Positions 26,110 to 34,499 of a stretch of DNA of 64,000 bases are shown in pieces (position 1 is the stretch's first letter; every line of letters begins with the position of its first letter). This stretch comes from Sphingomonas sp. PAMC26645 (lineage in GTDB: Bacteria; Pseudomonadota; Alphaproteobacteria; Sphingomonadales; Sphingomonadaceae): positions 496,001 through 560,000 of the forward strand of contig NZ_CP039249.1 in NCBI RefSeq assembly GCF_004795835.1, given 5' to 3'. Position numbers and translations under genes: made by a program. A model generated the notes under the pieces. That model was not told where the DNA came from. It saw only the letters and a list, made by a program, of their open reading frames with translations, and searched no databases.

Positions 26110-27123
26110 TCATTGGATCTTGGCTTTGAACTGGACGGTATGGGCGGACGCCGCGGCGACCTGGCCGAGCGCGACGGTGATCCCCGGCCCCTGCGCGCCG
26201 CCTGAATCGAAGCGGCCGGCATCGCCGTCGGCGCCGTCGCTGAGCGGTGCGCCGTCGAGCGTCAGGCTGCCCGGAACGAAGACGGTGCCCGAGGGAATCG
26301 GATCGGCGATCCGCGCACCGGTGACGGCATCGGTGAAGCGCGCCTCCAGCGTATAGGTGATGACCGCGTCGCGTACCGCGTTCTGCGACCCGTCGGCGGC
26401 GCGCACCGACTGGCTCTTGAGCAGTATCGGGCCGGTGGGGCCCGTGCCGATCGGAACCGAGACGGTGGCGAGTGCGCCGGTCGGTCCGACGACCGCATCG
26501 CCCCCGCCGTCACCCGCGCCGGGGTAGGAATTGCCGCTCGTCCCGGATCCCGTGGTCGAGCGCGCAGTAACCGTCAGCACTGCGTTCGTGGTGCCGCCGT
26601 CCGGCGTTGCTACCAGGATCGCGAGCAACTTGATCGACTGGCCGGGTGCCAGGAGCGGCGTCTTGCTATAGGCCGGCGCGACGTCCTTGGCAGGGTCGTA
26701 GCGGCCGTCGCCGTCGGTATCGATCACCAGCGTGCGCAACGTCGCCATGCCGGGCGACACCGATGCGGTGAGCGTGAACGCTTCGGCGCCATTGTCGAGG
26801 TTGGTCAGCGTGAAGGGGATCGCGACGGGCTGCGTGGTGACGACGACCGCACCCTGCCCGTCGCAGACCAGCGCTACATCGAGCCGTTCGGCGACGATGA
26901 TCGTGACGGTGTTGGAGCTGGTCGACTGCGCCGCACCATCGGCATCGTACCGCAAGCCCGCGGTATTGACGATCGGCGTACCCGCTGGCGTGCCGATTGA
27001 CGTCGCTATCGCTGGCGTCTGCGCAAGCAACGGCTGCGGCAATCCCGCGCTCAGTATGCAGGACAGCAGGCAAGGTGCCGCAGCGCGTCGAAACCGCCTG
27101 CTCTTTCCTCCATGCTGTGACAT
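26110..27123 (-). CDS. secreted DUF11-domain protein, first gene of the operon
   Basis: A 337-residue exported protein with signal peptide (AAAPCLLSCILSAGLPQPLLAQ). It shares the N-terminal strand module (GTPIVNTAGLRYDADG, then SNTVTIIV) with two sister proteins. It has a calcium-loop-like DTDGDGRYDPAKD and ends in a DUF11-like unit (about 225-335, DAVITYTLEARFTDAVTG, DPIPSGTVFVPGSL). The ATG at 27123 begins a normal signal peptide; an ATG at 27183 would add 20 residues. The AT-rich 300 bases upstream probably hold the operon promoter. Confidence 0.72.
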   Translation of the reverse strand: MSQHGGKSRRFRRAAAPCLLSCILSAGLPQPLLAQTPAIATSIGTPAGTPIVNTAGLRYDADGAAQSTSSNTVTIIVAERLDVALVCDGQGAVVVTTQPVAIPFTLTNLDNGAEAFTLTASVSPGMATLRTLVIDTDGDGRYDPAKDVAPAYSKTPLLAPGQSIKLLAILVATPDGGTTNAVLTVTARSTTGSGTSGNSYPGAGDGGGDAVVGPTGALATVSVPIGTGPTGPILLKSQSVRAADGSQNAVRDAVITYTLEARFTDAVTGARIADPIPSGTVFVPGSLTLDGAPLSDGADGDAGRFDSGGAQGPGITVALGQVAAASAHTVQFKAKIQ

Positions 27124-27434
27124 CAGACGAATCAATTTTCTTCCCTTCGATCGGGAACAAATTGTCGGAAGCCACTTAATCAAATACTACGAAATCATAA
27201 TGGGATCATAAAGCCAAACTATGATAGTTAATGTGACAACATCCGTTTTCAGATAAACGTTCATTACATCACACAGCAAAACGGTATCTTTCGTCATTTC
27301 CGTTCTATTGTTGAGAAATACAGAACCGTAGTGGCTTTATTTATGTAGATATAGTCCAGACGCAAAAAGACCGGCCAGACAACGTCCCTCGAGAAGACGC
27401 GTCATGGCCGGCCGTGACAGGCGTATTGATCGAG
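27124..27434. other. AT-rich intergenic region upstream of the DUF11 operon
   Basis: 311 bases without a gene. The segment 27180-27360 is strikingly AT-rich against the GC-rich surroundings and is the likely promoter and regulatory region of the DUF11 operon. The part near 27365-27411 holds the terminator of the regulator gene. No reading frame of interest is seen. Confidence 0.7.
27361..27411 (-). terminator. intrinsic terminator of the winged-helix regulator gene
   Basis: On the minus strand the stem CCGGCCA (27411-27405) pairs with TGGCCGG (27377-27371), and a T-run (TCTTTTTGCG) follows. The 27-base loop can form further internal pairs. It sits 24 bases after the regulator's stop and insulates it from the DUF11 operon. 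Confidence 0.7.
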
Positions 27435-27899
27435 TTAGTCGCGAAGAAGCGCGCGCAGATAAGCCTTCATCTGCTGGTCTCCGGTATAGCTCAGCGATAT
27501 CTCGACGCGGCGCCGATCGGTCGGGTCGGTGACGCGGTCGATCAGTTTCAGTTTGTGGAGATGTTCGATCCAGCGCTGCGATGTGGTGACAGGCGCGTCG
27601 GACATGCTGACCAGCGCCTTGATGTTCATCGGCATACGATCGTCGCGCGATGCGAACAGTGCGAGAAGCATATCCCAGGCCGGTTCATGGAACAGTTCGC
27701 CGGGCAGGAACTGCCGCCGCAATCGCCGTTGTTCGAGCACCGCATTCGCATGCTCGACGAGCGCGGCATCATTCGGTTCGTTCCCCGCCGGCACCGGTTC
27801 CGCGGCCTTGGCGACCCGCCCATTGAATTCTTCGGCGACGGCCGACAATTTTGCAGTCAGATCCTTGATCAATTCCACGACGGTTTCGTTTTTCACCAA
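27435..27899 (-). CDS. MarR-type winged-helix transcriptional regulator
   Basis: A 154-residue DNA-binding protein. The N-terminal helix region (about 1-60) is followed by a winged helix: WDMLLALFASRDDRMPMNIK, the recognition helix in APVTTSQRWIEHLHKLKLID and the wing DPTDRRRVEISLS, all in MarR style. Similar proteins in sphingomonads regulate nearby genes. It lies 311 bases upstream of the DUF11 operon on the same strand, separated by an intrinsic terminator, so it may control that operon in trans. The target and ligand are unknown. Confidence 0.82.
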   Translation of the reverse strand: MVKNETVVELIKDLTAKLSAVAEEFNGRVAKAAEPVPAGNEPNDAALVEHANAVLEQRRLRRQFLPGELFHEPAWDMLLALFASRDDRMPMNIKALVSMSDAPVTTSQRWIEHLHKLKLIDRVTDPTDRRRVEISLSYTGDQQMKAYLRALLRD

Positions 27900-28364
27900 A
27901 GGCTCCCCATTGCCATCGACCCGTTACCATCGACCCCCGATCGGAACCGCCATGCCCGCAGCCTGTCGCTGCTATCGCACGTCAATCCTCGACCATCCCA
28001 GATACGGGCTGAGATACCCCGACCTTCGAACTAAACGCTAAAACTTCAGCGCCGTCCTGCCGATTTGTTAAATGCGGAAACGCACGTCAACAAATAGAAC
28101 TATATCTAGGTATGATATTCAAACTTATTTTATATTAATCAAATCGTTATGGGTCTTATAAGCTCGCCAGCTGTCCATTTCGGGTTTGGATGAGAACCAC
28201 GAACCGGTATATTTATAGCAACGCGCAAGTTGGGGCTGAGGATGCTTTACGGCCAACATATCGCTTCAGACGCGAAACCGATTTGCGACGAACAGATATA
28301 GCGTGCGTCCCATAGTCCGATCGAACGTGCCATGCGTTGGGCGTCGGTCGCAGGAAAGGGTATC
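27900..28364. other. divergent promoter region, partly AT-rich
   Basis: 465 bases without a supported gene, between the winged-helix regulator (minus) and the polyketide synthase operon (plus). The stretch 28070-28230 is AT-rich and contains runs such as TTATTTTATATTAATCAAAT. Both promoters must lie here, but no consensus element could be assigned with confidence. Confidence 0.6.
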
Positions 28365-29429
28365 GTGTCCGCTTATCTCAATGCCGTAGGGTCCGCCGTT
28401 CCCGGTCACGATATCCACGCGGCGTTCATCGCCTGGGCGCGAACGCGGGTCGATGCCCGTGCCGAGCGCGTGTTCGACCGAATGGCGTCGCGGTCGGGGA
28501 TCGGTCATCGCTGGTCGGTATTGCCGCCGACTGCGGACGGTGGCTCACCGGTCGACGACGCCGGCTTCTACGCGGCGGAACCGCATCCGGGGACGAGCGC
28601 GCGGATGGTCCTGTATGCCGAGCATGCGCCCGACCTCGCGATTCGCGCGATCGAGGCGTTGCGCGGGAAGGTCGCGGTGGAGGGCATCACGCATCTGGTC
28701 GTGGCCAGTTGCACGGGCTTCGTCGCGCCGGGGATCGACCAGATCATCGCGCGCAGGCTTGGTCTTTCGTCGAGCGTGGAGCGGCTGCTGATCGGCTTCA
28801 TGGGGTGCTACGCGGCGATCGTCGCGTTGCGGAGTGCGCGGCATATCGTGCGGTCGGAGCCGAAGGCCCGCGTGCTGGTGGTGACGGTCGAGCTGTCCAC
28901 GCTGCACCTGCAACCGGCCAACGATATTGAGGCACTGCTGGCGATGCTGCAGTTCGGCGATGGGGCTGCTGCGGCACTGGTGACGGCGGATGCGACCGGC
29001 TTCGCGCTCGAAGCACCGTTTGCCGCGTCTCTGCCGGATAGCGAAAAGTTGATCCGCTGGGACGTCACCGATGCGGGCTTTGCGATGCATTTGTCGGGGG
29101 AGGTGCCGGGGCGGATTGCCGCCGCGCTGTCCGACGAGGCGTTTCGCGCGATCGTGAGTGCGGGTCAGCCGCCCGAATCGATCGACGGTTGGGCAGTCCA
29201 TGCGGGCGGGCGATCTATCCTCGATGCGGTCGAACATGCGATGCATTTGAACCCCGAAGCGCTGGCGGCGTCGCGGCAGGTGCTCGCGGACAATGGCAAC
29301 ATGTCGTCGGCGACGTTGATGTTCGTGTTCGAGCGATTGCTCGCAGGGCCACCGGTCACGCACGGCGTAGCGCTGGCGTTTGGGCCAGGGCTGGCGGCGG
29401 AGGGCTTCGGATTTCGGAGCGCGACATGA
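28365..29429 (+). CDS. type III polyketide synthase
   Basis: A 354-residue chalcone/stilbene-synthase-fold enzyme that extends an acyl-CoA starter with malonyl-CoA. The catalytic triad is intact: Cys116 in VVASCTGFVAPG, His279 in GWAVHAGGRSILDAV and Asn310 in LADNGNMSSATLMF. The GTG at 28365 follows AGGAAAGGG. An in-frame ATG at 28332 has no good ribosome-binding site. It overlaps the methyltransferase start by four bases and leads a three-gene operon whose order matches phenolic-lipid clusters, so an alkylresorcinol or alkylpyrone is the best guess for the product. Confidence 0.9.
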   Translation: MSAYLNAVGSAVPGHDIHAAFIAWARTRVDARAERVFDRMASRSGIGHRWSVLPPTADGGSPVDDAGFYAAEPHPGTSARMVLYAEHAPDLAIRAIEALRGKVAVEGITHLVVASCTGFVAPGIDQIIARRLGLSSSVERLLIGFMGCYAAIVALRSARHIVRSEPKARVLVVTVELSTLHLQPANDIEALLAMLQFGDGAAAALVTADATGFALEAPFAASLPDSEKLIRWDVTDAGFAMHLSGEVPGRIAAALSDEAFRAIVSAGQPPESIDGWAVHAGGRSILDAVEHAMHLNPEALAASRQVLADNGNMSSATLMFVFERLLAGPPVTHGVALAFGPGLAAEGFGFRSAT

Positions 29430-30106
29430 GCCTCGCGGTCCGCAGCCAGGCCGAGGAGCTGATGGATGCCGACGATCTCGATGCGGCAACCTATGCGGAC
29501 GTCGTCGGCGATCTTGCCACCGTCAACACGGTGACGATGGCGCGCCGCCCGACGCTCGACTTTCTCGCGCGGGCGACCAAGGGGCGGAAGAGCTTCCGGC
29601 TGCTCGACGTGGGGTTCGGCGATGGCGACATGCTGCGACGGATTGCGCGCTGGGCGAAGGCGAAGGGTGTCGAGGCGGAGCTGGTCGGGGTCGACCTCAA
29701 CCCGCGCAGCGAACAGGCGGCGCGGGCGCATGGCGGGGCGATCCGCTACGTCACGGGCGGCTATGCCGACCTCGGGCATGAGCCGTGGGACGTGATCGTC
29801 AGCAGCCTCGTTGCGCACCACATGAGCCACGACCAGTTGATCGCATTCCTGCGGTTCATGGAGGGACATGCGAGCGCGGGGTGGTTCGTCAACGACCTCC
29901 ACCGCCACGGTTTCGCGCATTGGGGCTTCCCGGTTCTCGCGACGATCGCGCGCTGGCATCCGATCGTCCGGCACGACGGCACGCTGTCGATCGCGCGCAG
30001 CTATCGCCCCAACGAATGGCCGCCGCTGCTGGCCGAGGCGGGCATCACCAAGGCGAAGGTCCGCCGCGTCTTTCCGTTCCGGTTATGCGTCGAACGCCTG
30101 CGCTGA
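29426..30106 (+). CDS. class I SAM-dependent methyltransferase of the polyketide operon
   Basis: A 226-residue Rossmann-type methyltransferase. Motif I is LLDVGFGDGDMLRRIA (59-74), motif II is LVGVDLNPRSEQAA, and VIVSSLVAHHMSHDQLIAFL is the post-motif region. It probably O- or C-methylates the polyketide made by the upstream gene. The ATG overlaps the upstream stop (ATGA), and its end overlaps the flavoprotein gene by 22 bases, so the three are translationally coupled. The exact methylation site is unknown. Confidence 0.87.
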   Translation: MSLAVRSQAEELMDADDLDAATYADVVGDLATVNTVTMARRPTLDFLARATKGRKSFRLLDVGFGDGDMLRRIARWAKAKGVEAELVGVDLNPRSEQAARAHGGAIRYVTGGYADLGHEPWDVIVSSLVAHHMSHDQLIAFLRFMEGHASAGWFVNDLHRHGFAHWGFPVLATIARWHPIVRHDGTLSIARSYRPNEWPPLLAEAGITKAKVRRVFPFRLCVERLR

Positions 30107-31173
30107 TCGTCGGCGGCGGGCTCGCCGGCGCCGCGACCGCGATTCGGTTGGCGCGTGCCGGCCTGCCGCATTTGCTCGTCGAGCGATCGCGCGAAACCGG
30201 TGACGCGATATGCGGCGGGTTTCTGAGCTGGCGGACGCTGGAGACGCTGGCCGGGCTCGGGATCGATCCCGACACGCTCAACCGCGAACGCGTGACGCGC
30301 GCCCGCATCTTCGCGGGTAATCGCCGCGCCGAAGCCGCCCTCCCCCATCCGGCGGTCTCGGTTACGCGCTACCGGCTCGATACGGTCATGCAGGCCGAAG
30401 CCAAACGGCTGGGCACGCCGGTGGAGCGCGGCGTCACCGTGCGCGAGATTGACGGGACGAGCGCGAGGCTCGCAGACGGTGCGACGATCATGGCCGACGC
30501 GCTGTTCCTCGCGAGTGGCAAGCACGACGTTCGCGGGATGGCGCGCCCCGAGGACGCGCGCGGTGCCGACCCGACCTTGGGTATCCGGGTTAGGATCGCC
30601 CCCTCGCCTGCGCTGAGCAAATCGCTCGCGGGGGGCATCGAGCTTCATCTGTTCGACCGCGGCTATGCCGGCTTGGCGATGCAGGAGGACGGCAATGCGA
30701 ACCTCTGCATGGCTGTGCATCGCTCGCGGCTTCAGGCGGCAGGTTCCCCCGCACAGCTGCTCGAAGCACTCGGCCGAGAGATGCCCGCGCTCGGCGAATG
30801 GGTCGCGCTGATCGACCCGAGCGCACAGATCGATGCGATCGCGAACGTCCCTTACGGCTGGCGCCAGCGCACCGGCGCCGACGCGCTCTTCCGGCTCGGC
30901 GATCAGGCTGGCGTGATCCCCTCGCTCGCCGGCGAAGGCATGGGCATCGCGCTCGCCAGCGGAGTCGCCGCCGCGCGCGCCTATGAGAACGGTGGCCCCG
31001 CCGCCGCATCGTCATGGCAGAAGGATTTTGCCGGCCGCCTCGCCCGCCCGATCGGTATCGCCGGCATCGTCCGTCACATCGCCGAGAGCGAACGCGCCGC
31101 GTGGTTGCTTCCTTTCCTGCGCCCAACACTGATCCAGGTCATCGCCAACGCAACCAGATTGGGGCAATCTTGA
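30085..31173 (+). CDS. FAD-dependent oxidoreductase (UbiH / geranylgeranyl-reductase-like) of the polyketide operon
   Basis: A 362-residue flavoprotein. The dinucleotide-binding loop is LIVGGGLAGAATAIRLARAG (7-26), with the ERSRETGDAICGGFLS segment after it. The second FAD motif is RLGDQAGVIPSLAGEGMGIA, and a C-terminal helical tail follows. It may hydroxylate the aromatic ring to a quinol, or reduce a double bond, on the product of the upstream synthase and methyltransferase. It starts inside the end of the methyltransferase gene. Substrate assignment is inference from operon order. Confidence 0.87.
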   Translation: MRRTPALIVGGGLAGAATAIRLARAGLPHLLVERSRETGDAICGGFLSWRTLETLAGLGIDPDTLNRERVTRARIFAGNRRAEAALPHPAVSVTRYRLDTVMQAEAKRLGTPVERGVTVREIDGTSARLADGATIMADALFLASGKHDVRGMARPEDARGADPTLGIRVRIAPSPALSKSLAGGIELHLFDRGYAGLAMQEDGNANLCMAVHRSRLQAAGSPAQLLEALGREMPALGEWVALIDPSAQIDAIANVPYGWRQRTGADALFRLGDQAGVIPSLAGEGMGIALASGVAAARAYENGGPAAASSWQKDFAGRLARPIGIAGIVRHIAESERAAWLLPFLRPTLIQVIANATRLGQS

Positions 31174-31198
31174 AAACCGCCCCGCCAGCACGAGATGC

Positions 31199-31615
31199 AT
31201 GTCCATGGACCAGCTCAATCTTTCCGAGGCCGAATGGCGCAAGCGGCTATCCGCCGAACAATATCATGTGCTGCGCGAGGGCGGCACCGAGCGCGCCTTC
31301 GCGGGCGTGCTAAACGACAACAAGGCCGACGGGATCTACCGGTGTGCCGCGTGCAGCAACGAGCTGTTCGACAGCGCGGACAAATATGATTCCGGATCGG
31401 GCTGGCCGAGCTTCACGCAGCCGATCCGCCCCGACGCGGTCACCGATCACGCCGATCGCAGCCACGGCATGACCCGGATCGAGACGCGGTGCGCGCGCTG
31501 CGACAGCCATATGGGGCACGTGTTTCCAGACGGTCCGCCGCCGACCGGGCAGCGTTATTGCATGAACTCGCTCTCGCTCGAATTCCGGCCGCGCAAAGCG
31601 AACGTCGCGGCCTGA
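31199..31615 (+). CDS. msrB: peptide-methionine (R)-S-oxide reductase
   Basis: A 138-residue repair enzyme that reduces the R-sulfoxide of methionine in proteins. The zinc-binding Cys pairs are Cys49/Cys52 (YRCAACS) and Cys98/Cys101 (RCARCDSH); the catalytic Cys is Cys121 in GQRYCMNSLSLEF. The GSGWPSF loop is intact. A second ATG at 31205 would shorten it by two residues. There is no signal peptide, so it acts in the cytoplasm. The S-specific partner msrA is also in this window at 58619-59161. Confidence 0.95.
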   Translation: MSMDQLNLSEAEWRKRLSAEQYHVLREGGTERAFAGVLNDNKADGIYRCAACSNELFDSADKYDSGSGWPSFTQPIRPDAVTDHADRSHGMTRIETRCARCDSHMGHVFPDGPPPTGQRYCMNSLSLEFRPRKANVAA

Positions 31616-31659
31616 TGTCGCTTGTAGGGCGGGACCATCGCGCGTAATTCTGCGGCCAC

Positions 31660-33834
31660 ATGGCTCGTACGCGTTCTGCTCCCCCGTCCCGCCGGTCCCC
31701 AACTCCCCCGGCGTCACGCTGGCGGCGGCGGCTGGTCGTGTTCCTGCAGCTTTGCGTCGGGATCGGCGTTCTCGCGCTCGGTGCGCTGGCGATCGCGGTA
31801 TATATCGCGATGTCGCAGCTCCCCAGTTTCGACAGCCTGAAGTCGTCGCCCAACGGCCAGATGATCCGCGTCCATGCCGCCGACGGCACCGTGATCGTGT
31901 CGATGGGACCGAGCTTCGGCGAGTGGCTCCCTTACGGACAGATCCCCAAGGTGATGCGCGACGCGACCGTCTCGGTCGAGGATCGCCGCTTCCGCTCGCA
32001 TATCGGCGTCGATCCGGTCGGCATCGCGCGCTCCGTGAAGGTGCGGTTCGATCGCGGGCACTGGACGCAAGGGGGGTCGACGATCACGCAGCAGCTCGCG
32101 CGTACCGTCTTCCTCAACAACCAGAAGAAGTTCGGGCGCAAATTCCGCGAGGGCATCCTGGCGTTCGCGCTCGAATGGAAGTTTTCAAAGGACCAGATTC
32201 TCGAACTGTACCTGAACAAGGTCTATTATGGCGGCGGCGCCTACGGGATCGACGCGGCTTCGCGTAAGTTCTTCGGTCATGGCGCAGATCATCTGAGCCT
32301 GGCCGAAGCCGCCGTCATCGCTGGCCTCGTCAAGGCACCGTCCAACTACTCGCCGACCGCCGATGCCGAGGCCGCGATGGGCCGCGCCGGTGTCGTGCTG
32401 GAGACGATGCAGGAAACCGGCGCGATCAGCGCTTCCGAAGCTGCCAATGCCGACGTGTCCGGTCTGAAACTCGCGCCTGAGCCGAAGCAGAACAGCGTCC
32501 GGTATTTTACCGACTGGGCGCTGCCGCAGCTCGATACGCTGATCGACGAGACGACCGAACCGCTCGAAGTCTGGACGACGCTCGACCTGACGATGCAGCG
32601 CCAGGCGGACGACGCGATCCGCGCGAATGCACCTCCCGGAGCACAGGGCGCACTGGTGGCGCTCGATCGTGGCGGCGAAGTGCGCGCGATGGTCGGCGGC
32701 AAGGATTACGTGTCGTCGATCTACAACCGCGCGACGCAGGCGGTCCGCCAGCCGGGCTCGTCGTTCAAGCTGTTCGTCTACCTCGCCGCGCTGGAGGCTG
32801 GCCACAAACCCGAGGACTCGATCGTCGACGAACCCGTCACGATCAACGGCTGGAGCCCGCGCAACGATTCGCGACGCAACTCCGGCGCGATCTCGTTGCG
32901 CACCGCGTTCGCCTATTCGCTGAACACCGTCGCCGCCAAGCTCGGCCAGGAGGTCGGCTTCAACACGGTCGCCGACATGGCGCGGCGGTTCGGGATCACG
33001 ACGCCGGTCAACGTGCATCCGTCGATGGTGTTGGGCACGTCGGAGGTTCGAGTGATCGACATGACGCGCGCGTTTGCGTCGGTCGCCAGCAAGGGCGTTG
33101 CGGTGACTCCGTACGGGATCACGCGCGTCACGGCGAACGGCCAAACGATCTACACGCATGAGGTCGACCGCAGCCATGTGCTGGTCGCGCCCTATGTTGC
33201 CGCCGAGATGACCGACCTGTTGCAGACCGCGGTCAACACCGGCACCGGGCGCGCGGCGCAGATCGGTCGTCCGGTCGCGGGCAAGACCGGCACCACTACC
33301 GCATCGAAGGATGGCTGGTTCCTCGGCTTCTCCAGCGGTATCACCACGGGCGTGTGGATGGGTCGCGACGATGCCAAGCCGATCGCCGGCCTGCACGGCG
33401 GCACCGCGCCGGCAAAGGCGTGGGCGGCGTTCATGAAGCCAGCGACGGCCAACCGTCCGATCGAGCAGTTCGATACGAAGGTCACGCTACCCGAATGGCA
33501 GCTGGAGCCGGACGAGAAGAGCTATTTCGGGCAGCCCGACAATGGCCAGATGGCGGTCGACCCGGATGGCAATCCGATCGAGCAGGGCCAGCCGCCCGTA
33601 CCGACCGATGCGCAGACCGGCGACACGATCCCGCGGCCCGATGCGGATCAGCCCGAGGTGGCACCTGCTCCGCCCCAACAGCAGATGAACCAGGACTGGA
33701 TCGACCGTGTTATCGGGCGCGATCGCCGCGAGCCGTCACCGGCTGGGCGGCAACCGCTCCAACGCGATGTGCCGCGCGATCAGGTGCAGACGCAGCGCTT
33801 CCAGAGCGATCAGGAAGAGCGCCCGAACCAGTGA
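31660..33834 (+). CDS. class A penicillin-binding protein (PBP1A-type)
   Basis: A 724-residue bifunctional cell-wall synthase with one membrane anchor (about 25-51). The glycosyltransferase domain (about 75-245) has catalytic Glu107 in SVEDRRFRSHIGVD and the GGSTITQQLA motif (138-147). The transpeptidase has Ser367-x-x-Lys370 (GSSFK), Ser420-x-Asn422 (YSLNT) and KTG from Lys542. A proline/glutamine-rich periplasmic tail follows (about 630-724). Length and layout are normal. The last 25 bases overlap the end of the convergent metallopeptidase gene. Confidence 0.95.
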   Translation: MARTRSAPPSRRSPTPPASRWRRRLVVFLQLCVGIGVLALGALAIAVYIAMSQLPSFDSLKSSPNGQMIRVHAADGTVIVSMGPSFGEWLPYGQIPKVMRDATVSVEDRRFRSHIGVDPVGIARSVKVRFDRGHWTQGGSTITQQLARTVFLNNQKKFGRKFREGILAFALEWKFSKDQILELYLNKVYYGGGAYGIDAASRKFFGHGADHLSLAEAAVIAGLVKAPSNYSPTADAEAAMGRAGVVLETMQETGAISASEAANADVSGLKLAPEPKQNSVRYFTDWALPQLDTLIDETTEPLEVWTTLDLTMQRQADDAIRANAPPGAQGALVALDRGGEVRAMVGGKDYVSSIYNRATQAVRQPGSSFKLFVYLAALEAGHKPEDSIVDEPVTINGWSPRNDSRRNSGAISLRTAFAYSLNTVAAKLGQEVGFNTVADMARRFGITTPVNVHPSMVLGTSEVRVIDMTRAFASVASKGVAVTPYGITRVTANGQTIYTHEVDRSHVLVAPYVAAEMTDLLQTAVNTGTGRAAQIGRPVAGKTGTTTASKDGWFLGFSSGITTGVWMGRDDAKPIAGLHGGTAPAKAWAAFMKPATANRPIEQFDTKVTLPEWQLEPDEKSYFGQPDNGQMAVDPDGNPIEQGQPPVPTDAQTGDTIPRPDADQPEVAPAPPQQQMNQDWIDRVIGRDRREPSPAGRQPLQRDVPRDQVQTQRFQSDQEERPNQ

Positions 33835-34484
33835 AGGCCCGCGCCGTGCGTGCGTAACCACACGCGCGCGGGTGTGGGATCTTCGCCGTAGAGTTGCTCG
33901 ACCAACGCGTGAAACACCGGCGCGTGGTTCATGTGGACGCGGTGCGCGACTTCGTGCGCGACGGTGGCGCGGCGGACCCAGCTCGGCGCGAGGATTAGGC
34001 GCCAGCTGTAGCGGATGACGCCGCTCGATGCGCAACTGCCCCAGCGGCCTTTGGCATCGCCGACCGCGACCTGCGCTATGCTGACCTTCGCCTTGGCAGC
34101 GTATTCGGCGGTTTCGGTTTCCAGCACGGCGATTGCGGTGCGCTTGAGCCAAGCCTCGACGCGACGCGCGATCGTTTCTGAAGGGCCTGACAGCGACAGG
34201 ACCGAGCCTTCACGGACCACGGTTCGGCGGCTACCGGGCGTCCACTCGATCGTCAGCGGCTCGTCGGCGACGGTGAGGACCGCACCAGGCACGAACGGGC
34301 GCGGCGACGGGAGCAGCGCGCGCTGTTCGGCGATCCAGCCGGCCTTGTCCTCCGCCCAGGCCAGTGCCTGCTTCAACGCCGCACGCTTGGGGAGGACGAG
34401 GCGCGCCCGGCCACTCGCGGGATCGATCGACAGACGCGCGCGGCGTGCGCGCGGGTGACGGACGATCTCCAGGCCCTCGATCAT
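33810..34484 (-). CDS. YgjP-like (DUF45/M48) zinc metallopeptidase
   Basis: A 224-residue cytoplasmic protein of the YgjP/SprT-like group. The zinc site is HEVAHRVHMNHAPVFH (HExxH plus a downstream His), preceded by RYSWRLILAPSWVRRATVA. IAQVAVGDAKGRWGSCASSG is also typical of the family, the last part being a conserved WGSC motif. The physiological substrate is unknown. It begins 15 bases after the stop of the YcgN-like gene on the same strand, and its 3' end overlaps the penicillin-binding protein gene by 25 bases. Confidence 0.9.
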   Translation of the reverse strand: MIEGLEIVRHPRARRARLSIDPASGRARLVLPKRAALKQALAWAEDKAGWIAEQRALLPSPRPFVPGAVLTVADEPLTIEWTPGSRRTVVREGSVLSLSGPSETIARRVEAWLKRTAIAVLETETAEYAAKAKVSIAQVAVGDAKGRWGSCASSGVIRYSWRLILAPSWVRRATVAHEVAHRVHMNHAPVFHALVEQLYGEDPTPARVWLRTHGAGLHWFGRSS

Positions 34485-34499
34485 CGGGCTATCACCGGG

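Noticed and set aside
25599..26222. Long open frame overlapping the DUF11 operon genes in another frame
   Set aside because: Arg/Pro-rich translation typical of antisense or shifted frames in GC-rich DNA; the overlapping frames have signal peptides and domain signatures.
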